64,000 nt of DNA, taken from contig CAMWXE010000010.1 of assembly GCA_947178145.1 (NCBI GenBank), forward strand, positions 21,971 to 85,970, written 5' to 3'. This DNA comes from an uncultured Lachnospiraceae bacterium. Its GTDB lineage: Bacteria; Bacillota; Clostridia; Lachnospirales; Lachnospiraceae. Made by a program: the position numbers and the translations under genes. Below, one piece after another: positions 16,944 to 26,649 of the stretch (position 1 is its first letter; each line of letters begins with the position of its first letter). Below the pieces are notes generated by a model, which saw only the letters and a program-made list of their open reading frames with translations, was not told where the DNA came from and ran no database searches.

Positions 16944-18668
16944 CTATCCGATCAGGCACTCTTTCCCCCTGAATGCAAAACCATACTTCCTGATCTGTTC
17001 CGGAGAAAAGCCCCTTGACACGAGTTCGGTTTCGTACTTTTTCTCATCAATCTGCCTGTGGGCGTTGGCTAGTGTCTCCTTGAGCGTCCCCTCGTCGTCA
17101 TCCGCGTCCATGACCTTGAACTCGAAGATGAACGCCTTCTGCGCCCTGTCCTTCGGTTCGATCATCACGTCGTAACGCCCATAGCCGCTCTCGCGGTTCG
17201 AGCGAACCTCGTACCTGTCCGAGAGGCTCACCACCATGCCGAGCACGAAGCCGTGGTAAAACCGTTCGGGATGCGTCTCATCCGACGGACTGTTCCCACT
17301 GTCGAACGAGCTGAAGGTCTCAAGCGCAACCTTGTTCATGAACGTGTTCATCCGCCTCACATTGTCGTTGAGCAAGGCGTTAATAAATTCGTTGTAGTAC
17401 GTTTTTGTGTCACCCTTTCCAAACCAGCCGTTCACCATGTTCCTGAACATCCTCCGCACTTCCAAATTCGTGAGCGCCAGCGTGTATGCCGGGTTGTCCA
17501 CGCTGTCCCTCATTTCCTCCACGCTTATGATCCTCAGGTACCCCGTCGCAAGCAGCAGGCTCCACACCGCATCCGCATTTCCGTCTAACTGGCTGAATAC
17601 GATCTGTTCGTCTATGACCGTCTCAAAGCTTCTCCCTTCAAGCAGCCCCTCCATCGTCTGTTTGATCTCGGCATTTCCACGTTGTATCAGGGAATTGACA
17701 AGACCATTTCCGCTGGTGTTCGTCCAGTATGCCCTGTATTTCCCACCTTCACCGATGAAAGATGTAATGGACCACGGGTTATAAATGTCTGTATATTTTC
17801 CAAAAGTAAAACCGTCATACCACCGCTTTACGCCCTGCTTCTCACCGCCAAGCCCCATATCGTCAAGCGCCCTGAATACTTCTTCCTCTGTAAAGCCGAA
17901 TGACACCGCATATCTGTCAGATGTCGCAGTGACTACTTTGAGATTATTGAGGTCTGAAAAGATACTTTCTTTTGATATTCTGGTGATCCCGGTGATGATG
18001 CCGCGGTACAGGTGCGGGTTCGTCTTGAATGTCATGTCAAAGAAGCTCCTGAAAAAGCTGACCGCCTCATCCCAGTACCCGCCGAGCCAGGCCTCCTGCA
18101 TCGGGGTGTCGTACTCGTCGAGCAGGATGATGGCTTTTTTGTCATAATGCCTTTCCAGGTATCCTCCAAGACGTTTGACCGCAGCCTCTGCCGTTTCATC
18201 AGCCATATTGTCGTTGACGGAACGGAAATATGCCCTATCCTCATCATCAAACACAGACGAACTCATGATCCCCTTATATCCGTTGTATGTTTCTGTTATG
18301 ATTCCCTTAAACAATCTCCTGAGTCCATCCATGCTGACTGCCTTTATCCCGGCAAAACTCATAAATATCACAGGATATGTCCCCTGCAGTTTCCTGTATT
18401 GATAATCTCCGGATGGAGATTTTTCATCCCATATGGACAGTCCCTCAAACAGATCCCCTCTGCCCGCGTATTTATTGGAAAAGAAACACTCCAGCATGCT
18501 TATGTTCAGCGTCTTCCCGAATCTGCGCGGACGCGTGATGAGCGTCACCGCCGAGCCGTCCTCCCACCATTCCCTGATAAAGTCTGTCTTGTCTACATAA
18601 AACCTGTTCTCTTCCCTTAGTATGTCAAAGCGCTGTTCCCCTATGCTTACTACCGTACTGCTGTTCAT
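16944..18668 (-). CDS. AAA-ATPase-like protein with C-terminal PD-(D/E)XK nuclease domain
   Basis: A protein of about 574 residues in the AAA-ATPase_like family (with PDDEXK nuclease_9/DUF1703). Near the N-terminus are FYVDKTDFIREWW and the family Walker A TLITRPRRFGKTLNISML. Walker B is AIILLDEYDTPMQEA. The C-terminal nuclease core is GYGRYDVMIEPKD, then AFIFEFKV and a helix ending QIDEKKYETEL. The family is common in gut anaerobes and its function is not established. I take the start at 18668 (MNSSTVVSIGEQRF). Between about 17.0 and 18.2 kb the gene is clearly more G+C-rich than the flanking polysaccharide genes, suggesting a different origin. Confidence 0.85.
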   Translation of the reverse strand: MNSSTVVSIGEQRFDILREENRFYVDKTDFIREWWEDGSAVTLITRPRRFGKTLNISMLECFFSNKYAGRGDLFEGLSIWDEKSPSGDYQYRKLQGTYPVIFMSFAGIKAVSMDGLRRLFKGIITETYNGYKGIMSSSVFDDEDRAYFRSVNDNMADETAEAAVKRLGGYLERHYDKKAIILLDEYDTPMQEAWLGGYWDEAVSFFRSFFDMTFKTNPHLYRGIITGITRISKESIFSDLNNLKVVTATSDRYAVSFGFTEEEVFRALDDMGLGGEKQGVKRWYDGFTFGKYTDIYNPWSITSFIGEGGKYRAYWTNTSGNGLVNSLIQRGNAEIKQTMEGLLEGRSFETVIDEQIVFSQLDGNADAVWSLLLATGYLRIISVEEMRDSVDNPAYTLALTNLEVRRMFRNMVNGWFGKGDTKTYYNEFINALLNDNVRRMNTFMNKVALETFSSFDSGNSPSDETHPERFYHGFVLGMVVSLSDRYEVRSNRESGYGRYDVMIEPKDRAQKAFIFEFKVMDADDDEGTLKETLANAHRQIDEKKYETELVSRGFSPEQIRKYGFAFRGKECLIG

Positions 18669-18740
18669 ATCCACGCCCCGCCCTTTTCCTGATTTTCCAA
18701 GTATTCTTTCTAGCAAAAATCAGCATATTCTTGGTATCTT

Positions 18741-20444
18741 TCACCACTTGATATTATCCCGGCAGTGCACCACACACTCTTTGCCGCAGAAAGCAATGCC
18801 ATAACAGCTCACATACTTATACCCGTCATTCCTGAGCTCAACATCATACTTTTTCTCTGCGATCTGTTTTAACGCCTCATCCGCCATTGACTCCATGTCA
18901 TCGATGTCCTTTGCTACCTTGAACTCTATGACAAACGCTTCCCGGCTTCTGCGGACGGGCTTGACAAAAAGGTCACTGCGCCCTTTGCCGCCCTCCCTGT
19001 TGGAACGTATCCCGAAACCCTTGATCCCGGTCAGCAGTCCAGCGAACACTCCATGATAATAATATTCGTTCTGGTCCATGTAACTGATCGTTTCTTCAAA
19101 TATATCATTAATCTCATTTTCCAGCGCCGCACAGTCCTTGTTGACAAATGCTGTGTAGAATGGAGTCATATCTCTTTCTTTTACTTTCTCGCGGAACCAG
19201 CTTTGCACTTTTTGCTCAAAAATATACTGCACTTCCTTATTTGGAATAGCAAGTTCCGCATAGATAGATGAGCCTTCCATCCACTCGCTCATTTTGCGGA
19301 AATACCCTGTGAAATACATAAAATTCCACAGATTATCACTGCTGTCATAGATCTCACCATACGTGATATCCTCATGGATCTGCACCCTGATACTGCCTCC
19401 GGCTAACAGTTCCTCTATCTGCATCCTGTCATCATCGTCAGAATGGTCAATCAATGTCCTGACAATACTGTTTGAGAAAGTATTGGCCCAGTAAGCCATC
19501 GGCAGCCAGTTTGTGTTTGCCCGGGCATCATCAATATACTGTATCACGCTCCACGGATTATAGATGTCTGTCTGTCCAAAAGTATATCCATCATACCATT
19601 CCTGGACAATTCTGTACGCATCATCCATATCATAGTAATGGCACAGCTGCTGCACTTCATCCACTTTAAAACCAAAATATTCATCAAACTTCGCATTGCG
19701 GATCGATATAATGCTCAGATTGTTCATGCCAGTAAAAATACTTTCCTTGGAGACACGCAGACACCCCGTGAGGACCGCAAAATCAAGACTGCCATTATCC
19801 TTCAACCCGCTCTCGAACAAAGCCCGGATAAAGTCAATCATCTTATTATAAAAGTCCCGCGAAAAGGCATTTTCCAGCGGTACATCATACTCATCAATCA
19901 ACACAATCGGCTTTCTGCCATAATATCCTTCAAGGCACCTCGAAAGAAACCGAATCGCATTCTGGTATTCGACCTGTCCGGCTTTTTCCGATACAATGGC
20001 TCTGTAGCGTTCCCTGTCCTGATCATCATCTATACTTTCCAGAAGAAAAGTATGCCTTTTAAATTCGTCCGCGATCACCATCATGAACTGCCGGATGGAA
20101 TCCTGAAAATTTTCTTTCTTGATATCCTTAAAAGTCAGATAAATGACCGGATACTGCCCCATATGTGCAAGATAATTGTCCCCTGCTCCCATGATTTTCA
20201 ATCCTGCAAAAATATGTGACCAATCCCTTTTATTCCCATGATAATCCCTGTCATCCTCAAAAAAATATTTGAGCATACTCATATTCAGCGTCTTGCCGAA
20301 TCGGCGCGGTCGTGTGAAAAGTGTAACCTTTGCCTTATTATCCAGCAAATCCCTAATCATAAGAGTCTTATCGACATAATAGAATTCCTTTTGAATCATT
20401 TCTGCAAAATCACTGATTCCAATCGGTAATGGTTTGTATTCCAT
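18741..20444 (-). CDS. AAA-ATPase-like protein with C-terminal PD-(D/E)XK domain, divergent paralogue
   Basis: A 567-residue member of the same family as the neighbouring gene but clearly divergent. It has FYYVDKTLMIRDLLDN, Walker A TLFTRPRRFGKTLNMSML, Walker B IVLIDEYDVPLENA and a C-terminal nuclease core GGKGRSDLFVKPV...AFVIEFKV. It starts MEYKPLPIGISDFAEMI. Its 5' end overlaps the last 35 bases of the upstream GT4 gene in another frame. This is unusual for unrelated functions and suggests insertion at the end of the GT4 gene. The function is unknown; a nuclease role is inferred from the motifs. Confidence 0.85.
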   Translation of the reverse strand: MEYKPLPIGISDFAEMIQKEFYYVDKTLMIRDLLDNKAKVTLFTRPRRFGKTLNMSMLKYFFEDDRDYHGNKRDWSHIFAGLKIMGAGDNYLAHMGQYPVIYLTFKDIKKENFQDSIRQFMMVIADEFKRHTFLLESIDDDQDRERYRAIVSEKAGQVEYQNAIRFLSRCLEGYYGRKPIVLIDEYDVPLENAFSRDFYNKMIDFIRALFESGLKDNGSLDFAVLTGCLRVSKESIFTGMNNLSIISIRNAKFDEYFGFKVDEVQQLCHYYDMDDAYRIVQEWYDGYTFGQTDIYNPWSVIQYIDDARANTNWLPMAYWANTFSNSIVRTLIDHSDDDDRMQIEELLAGGSIRVQIHEDITYGEIYDSSDNLWNFMYFTGYFRKMSEWMEGSSIYAELAIPNKEVQYIFEQKVQSWFREKVKERDMTPFYTAFVNKDCAALENEINDIFEETISYMDQNEYYYHGVFAGLLTGIKGFGIRSNREGGKGRSDLFVKPVRRSREAFVIEFKVAKDIDDMESMADEALKQIAEKKYDVELRNDGYKYVSCYGIAFCGKECVVHCRDNIKW

Positions 20445-21579
20445 CTATAAACCTCTCAAATTCTTTCCCAATTCCATCCCACTGGAACTGGGATGAGTAC
20501 TGATAAGCACTTTCTCTCTTACTACTATATATCATTTTGTCAGAAATAGCCATACAAATTTGTGTGGCAAGTGCACTTACGCTATTTTCCGTACACAGGT
20601 AGCCTGCTTTTCCATAATTGACTGCCTCTCTTATTCCAGGCGAGTCAAATGCAATGCATGGTGTTCCTACACAGCCTGCTTCTGTGACTGGGATTCCCCA
20701 CCCCTCTCTGATCGAAGGAAACAACAGCACCCACGCCCGGCTCAGGAGTTCCAGTTTTTTTTCTTCGGAGACATATCCCCAGCTGACAATATCACCCGTC
20801 GGATTGTCTGTTGCTGCGTCCTCCCATGTCAAATGGTTTCTCCTGCAGATGGGCATTAAATTTTTGTCCACATAATCCTGTTCCTTTTTTCCGATTATCC
20901 ACAATTTCGCATTTGGGTAGTCTTTTTTGATACAGGCAAGTGCTTTTACTGCCACATCAATACCCTTATATGGAGAATATCGGCCTGCATAGATTAATGT
21001 CGGCGCTTCCTCCTTTGAACACCACTTATCAGGTTTCCACGGTTTGAATGATACTCCATTATGGATTATTTTTATCTTATTCTTATCGTAGCCTCTATCT
21101 ACAAGCTCATCCCTTGTCGACTCTGACACCGTGATGACCGGATCGTGGCGGTTGAGTTTCAGAAAACTTTCCTCAAGTGTTTTCCCAATCTTACTGAGCG
21201 GAAATTTTGCGCTATAGTCCCAAATTTCCTTGGTAAGCTGATGAATATAGAAAATTCTCTTTTTCGGTTCAACCCACAACGGTGTGAAAAAACGGTGTGT
21301 ATTGCACTGGTCTATCACAAAATTGATCTGATCGCGATGTCTGTTGTAATAGCGCATGGCTGACAGTATGACAGTGATGGCATTTCCATGTCTGATATAT
21401 GTCACTCCGTCAATCTCCTCATGTGCGGCCTGCCCCTTGCTTCTTGTGGCAAAGTGTACTATTTTATATTTCTTTTTGTCTGTTCTGCTTAGCATCTCAT
21501 GTGTGTGAACCTCCGCACCACCCGCTTTCGGTGATGTGATATCCCGCCATGAGAGCGCAAGGATTGCTGTCTTTTTCAT
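20410..21579 (-). CDS. Family 4 glycosyltransferase
   Basis: A 389-residue GT-B enzyme. The N-terminal acceptor domain begins AILALSWRDITSPKAGGAEV, where the GGAE motif is typical. The C-terminal domain has YAGRYSPYKGIDVAVKAL and the E-x7-E donor-binding motif REGWGIPVTEAGCVGTPCIA. GT4 enzymes retain anomeric configuration and often add mannose, glucose or GlcNAc to lipid-linked glycans. The last dozen codons overlap the AAA-like gene at 20444, and the tail ERFIDGIQTITDWNQ may have been altered by its insertion. It belongs to the second half of the polysaccharide locus. Confidence 0.87.
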   Translation of the reverse strand: MKKTAILALSWRDITSPKAGGAEVHTHEMLSRTDKKKYKIVHFATRSKGQAAHEEIDGVTYIRHGNAITVILSAMRYYNRHRDQINFVIDQCNTHRFFTPLWVEPKKRIFYIHQLTKEIWDYSAKFPLSKIGKTLEESFLKLNRHDPVITVSESTRDELVDRGYDKNKIKIIHNGVSFKPWKPDKWCSKEEAPTLIYAGRYSPYKGIDVAVKALACIKKDYPNAKLWIIGKKEQDYVDKNLMPICRRNHLTWEDAATDNPTGDIVSWGYVSEEKKLELLSRAWVLLFPSIREGWGIPVTEAGCVGTPCIAFDSPGIREAVNYGKAGYLCTENSVSALATQICMAISDKMIYSSKRESAYQYSSQFQWDGIGKEFERFIDGIQTITDWNQ

Positions 21580-21633
21580 CTAATATACTGCTCCTGTTGC
21601 ATATATCATTTCAACTATAAGAAATGTCTCTTA

Positions 21634-23652
21634 TCATTGTTTATTCATCTGCCACAACTGATTATCTTCCCCTGTCCTTTCGGCTAATCTTATAGTATGC
21701 TCCTCCACATCATATGTCAATGCATACTTTTCATGGCAAATCATATAATAACCATTCGTTTCCGTTAAAACCCACTCCAAACTTTCAGATGAGGAATCTA
21801 AGCCCGATACCCATACTTTATCATTATCACTATATGAAAACTCCACTGCTATCTGATACTCGTCAAAAACAAGCTGATATCTGTTTTCAACTACTTGCAT
21901 CTCCAATTGTGCACTCAAAGCCTCGTCTTCTTTGCCTAACGCTATTATCACCCCATCTGTACACAATACAAGTGCATCGTCCTGCTTGGGCGAAAGCAGA
22001 TAATGACTGCCTTCTAACCCCAACCTGTCCTCTATATCCATAACAAAATATTGAACGCTATAACCCTTATGTTCCACATTCCCCTGCTTAATTATTGTCC
22101 CATATGAAACAAAATCTTCATCGATGTCTGCCCATGCAGGAACAATATACAACAATCGACTATCCCTATAATAAAATTGCAGTCCATTATTCCATGTAGG
22201 AATCTGACAAGGTCTAATCAATTCACAATTCTCTGGAATCCCCCTGCTTTCATCATAATACTCAGGCTTCCTTTCTTCAATATTCCACAGACAGATATCA
22301 TTCAAAAAATTACGTTCTGAACATATAATAGGCTCTGGCAACACAATCTGCATATCGCCGTTGTAGTCTGCCGCCTCTAAAGCAGCAAGCATTGTTTCTG
22401 TCAAATACATATACTGACGATTATATACCAGGCCGTCACCAAAAGTTACATCTCCACCCATTCCGTATACAATACCATTTCCTACAGATATCGAGGGAAA
22501 TGTTTTTGCCATTATTGGATCAATCACATAGAAGCTTTGAATCAAGAGAAAAACAGACAATATTATATTCCACACATTAAAAAGTTTATCCTTAATTTGC
22601 GATATCGCCACTGTTGCTGTCAAATATATCGCAGGCACTATTGGTACAATATACCTTATAAAAGTAAATGTATCATAGACACACCCAAAAACTATTACTG
22701 CTATTCCCATCACACAGATTGGGAATAGTTTACTCAATATTTCTTTATCTGCCTTTATCTTATTAAAACATAACGATAAAATCCAAAGAATAACTGCACT
22801 CCAAAGCAACCAGTTAAAATTAATTAAAAATATCTGTTTAAGTCTCAGGAAAACTCTTCCTGCATTAAAGCCAAACTCTCCAAGCCCAGCCTGTTCTGCC
22901 CCTACCGCCCATCCGCCTGATGGATTTAACAGATATAATAGAAGCCACATACCCGCTGGAAGCGCATAAATATAATTTTTTATATTGTTTAAACCAAATT
23001 TTGTGAGTTTCCACCAATTAAATGAATATTCACACACTATCTTGGATAATATATAAGCGGTATAGTATATAATCGCAGGTTCTTTCGTAAAGCAAAAGCA
23101 GAATGCAAACACGATCTCCAAACATGTATAATTATACAAAGAACAGGCCACAAAAATTACCGCAAAATACATTGTAGCACTATCCAAGTTTAAATTCCCG
23201 ACAATGCCTAATACAAAGGGTGAGAATGCATAAGGTGCAGATGCTAATGCCAGTACATGATTAGCGTATCTGTTTCCCATCAATTTTCTCAATATCTGAT
23301 AATATGAATAAATGCTTATTTCTGCCAAAATAATATTCGCGATCTGCACCATTTCAGTCCCTTCTTTTATCAACTGAAACAGCATTATCCACAATGTATA
23401 ACCTAAACTCGCATGTCCTGCAAGATACAAATCATAAATTCCCCATGAACCTGTTTGGAGCTTGCTCATGATGCCTCGTATATCATGATTACCTAACCAA
23501 AAATCATAATATTGCCATGCATCCCACATAAACCATGCATCTATTACTTCTATTGAAAATACAGTAAACAGCAAAAGAACCAATGCTATACTCCAATTTT
23601 GAGCACCCCACCTCCCTACAACTATTCTTTTTTTCTCTGCAGCCTCGTTCAT
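21634..23652 (-). CDS. Large polytopic membrane protein with C-terminal lectin-like region
   Basis: A protein of about 672 residues starting at 23652 after AGAAGGAGATAGG. The first roughly 410 residues hold about a dozen hydrophobic helices. An extracytoplasmic part follows, and the last roughly 120 residues are polar with repeated short strands ending EDNQLWQMNKQ. That ending recalls the QxW repeats of ricin-B-like domains. The membrane half is closely related to the partial gene at 1-1195. Possible roles are a lipid-linked-sugar glycosyltransferase of the GT-C type or a modifying enzyme that also binds glycan. No family was recognised and the function is not assigned. Confidence 0.75.
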   Translation of the reverse strand: MNEAAEKKRIVVGRWGAQNWSIALVLLLFTVFSIEVIDAWFMWDAWQYYDFWLGNHDIRGIMSKLQTGSWGIYDLYLAGHASLGYTLWIMLFQLIKEGTEMVQIANIILAEISIYSYYQILRKLMGNRYANHVLALASAPYAFSPFVLGIVGNLNLDSATMYFAVIFVACSLYNYTCLEIVFAFCFCFTKEPAIIYYTAYILSKIVCEYSFNWWKLTKFGLNNIKNYIYALPAGMWLLLYLLNPSGGWAVGAEQAGLGEFGFNAGRVFLRLKQIFLINFNWLLWSAVILWILSLCFNKIKADKEILSKLFPICVMGIAVIVFGCVYDTFTFIRYIVPIVPAIYLTATVAISQIKDKLFNVWNIILSVFLLIQSFYVIDPIMAKTFPSISVGNGIVYGMGGDVTFGDGLVYNRQYMYLTETMLAALEAADYNGDMQIVLPEPIICSERNFLNDICLWNIEERKPEYYDESRGIPENCELIRPCQIPTWNNGLQFYYRDSRLLYIVPAWADIDEDFVSYGTIIKQGNVEHKGYSVQYFVMDIEDRLGLEGSHYLLSPKQDDALVLCTDGVIIALGKEDEALSAQLEMQVVENRYQLVFDEYQIAVEFSYSDNDKVWVSGLDSSSESLEWVLTETNGYYMICHEKYALTYDVEEHTIRLAERTGEDNQLWQMNKQ

Positions 23653-23754
23653 CCTATCTCCTTCTACACACCTATCTATATCCGCCTCATTTCTCCATAC
23701 AAATTTCAACCAAAGATATCTTTACTGGACATATTCGTGGTTTTATACATACTC

Positions 23755-24717
23755 TCATTTCTCGGATTCCTGTTCACTGTCAATATTCGTCTCGCGCTCT
23801 ATATAAATTGGTCTGTTTTTTACTTCCATATAAATTCGTGCAAGGTATTCACCTATCATTCCCAAGGTGGTAATGATTACCCCTCCTAAGAACAACATTG
23901 TTATCATAATACTGGCATAACCTGTTCGTGGTACCAGAGGATTTCTGAGCGTTGCGATCCCAATGCGCATCGCATAGATAAATGCTACAAAAGTAATAAT
24001 CATCCCCAAATATACGATTCCCCTCAGCGGCGTCGTCGCAAACGCCACAAACCCGCTGTACGCATAGTGGAACAACCCTCGGATATTCCATTTTGTCTTT
24101 CCCGCTACTCGCTCAACATTCTCATACTCTATCCATTTATTTTTAAATCCAACCCATGCATAGATTCCTTTCGTGAAACGCTCCCGCTCTCCCATCGATA
24201 CGATGGACGCAACGACATTCCGCCTCATCAGGCAGTAATCTGTGCTGCCCGATATCAGATCAATCACTGTTACATGATTGATAACATGGTAAAAAGCCTT
24301 CGAAAACACGCTTCGGATCAGCGGTTCCCCCTTTCTGGATACACGCCTTGCTGTTGCTCTGTCATACCCATCTTTCTCAATTGCATCTATCATTTTAATC
24401 AGCAGCTTAGGTGGATGCTGCAGATCTGCATCCATAAGTGCCACATAATCTCCCCTGCTCTTACTCAGTCCTGCATAAATCGCAGACTCCTTACCAAAGT
24501 TTCTTGACAGAGATATATATTGAACAGTTCCTTCTTCTGCTGCTGACACTACTTTTTTAATTTCTTCCAAAGTGTTATCCTTACTGCCATCGTCTATATA
24601 TGTTATGACAAACCGATAACTCTGAAGTTCCTTGAAAACATCAACTATTGCCTCATAAAACAATGCAACACACTTTTCCTCATTGTAACATGGTACGATC
24701 AACTCTACTATTTTCAT
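23755..24717 (-). CDS. GtrB-like polyprenyl-phosphate glycosyltransferase
   Basis: A 320-residue GT2 of the DPM1/GtrB type: ELIVPCYNEEKCVALFYEAI, TYIDDGSKDNT, ISLSRNFGKESAIYAG and LMDADLQHPP. Two C-terminal transmembrane helices lie at about residues 230-255 and 268-292. Such enzymes charge undecaprenyl phosphate with a single hexose on the cytoplasmic side. GT-C-type membrane enzymes then use this lipid outside. The adjacent large polytopic proteins (21634, 24730, 26642) are natural partners for that second step. The family call is firm; partnership is inferred from adjacency. Confidence 0.9.
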   Translation of the reverse strand: MKIVELIVPCYNEEKCVALFYEAIVDVFKELQSYRFVITYIDDGSKDNTLEEIKKVVSAAEEGTVQYISLSRNFGKESAIYAGLSKSRGDYVALMDADLQHPPKLLIKMIDAIEKDGYDRATARRVSRKGEPLIRSVFSKAFYHVINHVTVIDLISGSTDYCLMRRNVVASIVSMGERERFTKGIYAWVGFKNKWIEYENVERVAGKTKWNIRGLFHYAYSGFVAFATTPLRGIVYLGMIITFVAFIYAMRIGIATLRNPLVPRTGYASIMITMLFLGGVIITTLGMIGEYLARIYMEVKNRPIYIERETNIDSEQESEK

Positions 24718-24729
24718 CCCACACAGCTC

Positions 24730-26394
24730 CTACTCATATGAAAAGTCATTTACCTTTCCTTCCTCATCCAGCCACGTCACACCTATCACAAGTTCCCCTA
24801 TGTGATAATATCGAAGCTCATTTTCTAATTTTTGCAGCAGCTCCTGCTGTTCAGGAAGAAAAACATATATACAATCACTTTTGGGGGACTCATGTTCCAA
24901 AGCACTCTCATTGTTCCACATCCCATCTATATTCCTCGCAAAATAGAATGCATTCATTGTCCAACCGTATTTTAACGCCAATGCGCCAATTTGAATACAA
25001 TTTTCTATATTTTCACCCAAATATGAAAAACATACACATCTAAAATTTCTGTATTCAGATAACTTTTGCCAAAAATAATCATTGACATATTCGTAAACTA
25101 TCTCTTCCGAAAATCCCTCGTGACGGCTTATCAAGGCCTGGCTAATGTCAAAAATCTGAATTAACAGACATATCACCAGTATGTACACATTTATGACTTT
25201 CTTACATGTAAAACCTGCTACTCCTTTAATACAATATAATACAATCAAATACCATGTTGGCCAGATAAATCTTCCTGTTGTCCTGAAAACAGCATATAAT
25301 TCACTCACTTTTTTAGGCAATTTTATATCCAGCAAAACTTTCCCGCCATATGTAACGGTTGGCAAAACAGCTAACAGAAAACTTATAATACCTATAATAA
25401 CTAAAACAATATTTTCATTTATTGATTTCTTTGTCGTATGTAAATTCAAAAGAAGTGACACCATACATACAACAACCATGCATATAATGCCTAATCCCAA
25501 ATAAGCAAACCCTTCATGTTGTCCCCCACCACACTGCTCAAAATCTGGCAAAACACGCGAAAAATCATTTCCATTAAAAAAAGCATTTAAATTAAATCCA
25601 AAACTACCAAGCCCTTCTGCGTTTCCAGAGGCATGTGATGTAAAACCCCCTAGAATATAAAAGGTACAACACGTTCCTATAACAAAACTGAAAGCAGGAA
25701 TTATATCGATAAGTTTAACCCTTTTATTCTTAATAACACTGTCAATAATACTTCCTGCCACAAACAGAAAACACATTGGAAAAAAATAAAGATGGACTCC
25801 GCCAATCAAAAATCCCAATATGGTCCAATATAATATTTCCTTTTTGCTGAATCCAGATTGATTGTCATGCCTGAGGAACAAATAAATCGCAGCAAGAATA
25901 ATCCACTGCCCTCCTAACGACGTATGCATGAACATTCTATATATCATAACTGGAGACAATACAATAAAAACGTCCCCTATAAAAGCACATCTATACTCTA
26001 TATTCCAAACATTTAATATTTTTGCGCCAAAATATCCCTGCATCCCAAAGCACAAAAGTCCCCACCAGCCAAAATATTGGAAATACTGCGGAAGAATACC
26101 ATTAAATACCTTAAAGACAGCCGCAAGTATTGGTATCGAATCTGTAAATATAACAGATGTTTCAATTGGATAAGCCAGTCTGTTGGTCATCCCAATCGGA
26201 AATCTCCATATATCCTTGCGATAAAACTCCCATCCAAGATAATGCTGTGATAAATCACCTCTTCCAAGCAGCCAGTCCACATAAAAGGGGTTTAAAATTT
26301 TCACACCATAAATTATTATAAATGCAACAATCCCAATCAGGAAACCGATTATAGGATAAATTGTTTTACTCCTTTTATCGTAAAAATGTAACAT
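24730..26394 (-). CDS. Polytopic membrane protein, DUF6311/GT-C-like
   Basis: A protein of about 554 residues starting at 26394 (MLHFYDKRSKTIYPIIGFLI) behind a GGAG site. It has about eleven hydrophobic helices. Early in the sequence, GRGDLSQHYLGWEFYRKDIW followed by RFPIGMTNRLAYP resembles the conserved first loop of DUF6311 proteins, where the acidic residue is thought to be analogous to the catalytic Asp of GT-C glycosyltransferases. A soluble extracytoplasmic C-terminus of about 130 residues follows. It ends 12 bp before the GtrB-like gene, supporting a donor-lipid/GT-C pair. The DUF assignment is from memory of the motif and is tentative. Confidence 0.65.
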   Translation of the reverse strand: MLHFYDKRSKTIYPIIGFLIGIVAFIIIYGVKILNPFYVDWLLGRGDLSQHYLGWEFYRKDIWRFPIGMTNRLAYPIETSVIFTDSIPILAAVFKVFNGILPQYFQYFGWWGLLCFGMQGYFGAKILNVWNIEYRCAFIGDVFIVLSPVMIYRMFMHTSLGGQWIILAAIYLFLRHDNQSGFSKKEILYWTILGFLIGGVHLYFFPMCFLFVAGSIIDSVIKNKRVKLIDIIPAFSFVIGTCCTFYILGGFTSHASGNAEGLGSFGFNLNAFFNGNDFSRVLPDFEQCGGGQHEGFAYLGLGIICMVVVCMVSLLLNLHTTKKSINENIVLVIIGIISFLLAVLPTVTYGGKVLLDIKLPKKVSELYAVFRTTGRFIWPTWYLIVLYCIKGVAGFTCKKVINVYILVICLLIQIFDISQALISRHEGFSEEIVYEYVNDYFWQKLSEYRNFRCVCFSYLGENIENCIQIGALALKYGWTMNAFYFARNIDGMWNNESALEHESPKSDCIYVFLPEQQELLQKLENELRYYHIGELVIGVTWLDEEGKVNDFSYE

Positions 26395-26454
26395 TGTGTT
26401 TCTCCATTTTGTATACTGATCGCATGATATCAAGTTCACAGCTTTTGCTATATC

Positions 26455-26649
26455 TCATGTTTTAATCATAACGAAAGTATTGCAGACAAGCCTTCCAGCC
26501 GAGCCAATCAATATGCTGTAATAATATTCAATTCCATCTCCAATTCCACGAACATTCATCCTGGTCTGTCCAGTGATATGATATCCTACAATCAGAACCA
26601 TACATAAGATACGCAACAATTCAAAGTTGCTTTGACGCTTTTCACTCAT
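26455..26649 (-). pseudogene. N-terminal fragment of an acyltransferase family 3 gene
   Basis: From ATG 26649, overlapping the end of the 703-residue gene, about 64 codons encode MSEKRQSNFELLRILCMVLI, then YHITGQ and, at the end, CNTFVMI. This matches the first transmembrane part of the acyltransferase at 33-34 kb (RQSNFELLRIVCMISIL, CNCFVMIGAW). It then stops after two foreign codons (KT). The remaining roughly 280 residues are missing. This is a truncation scar immediately before the DUF6311-like gene. Confidence 0.7.
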
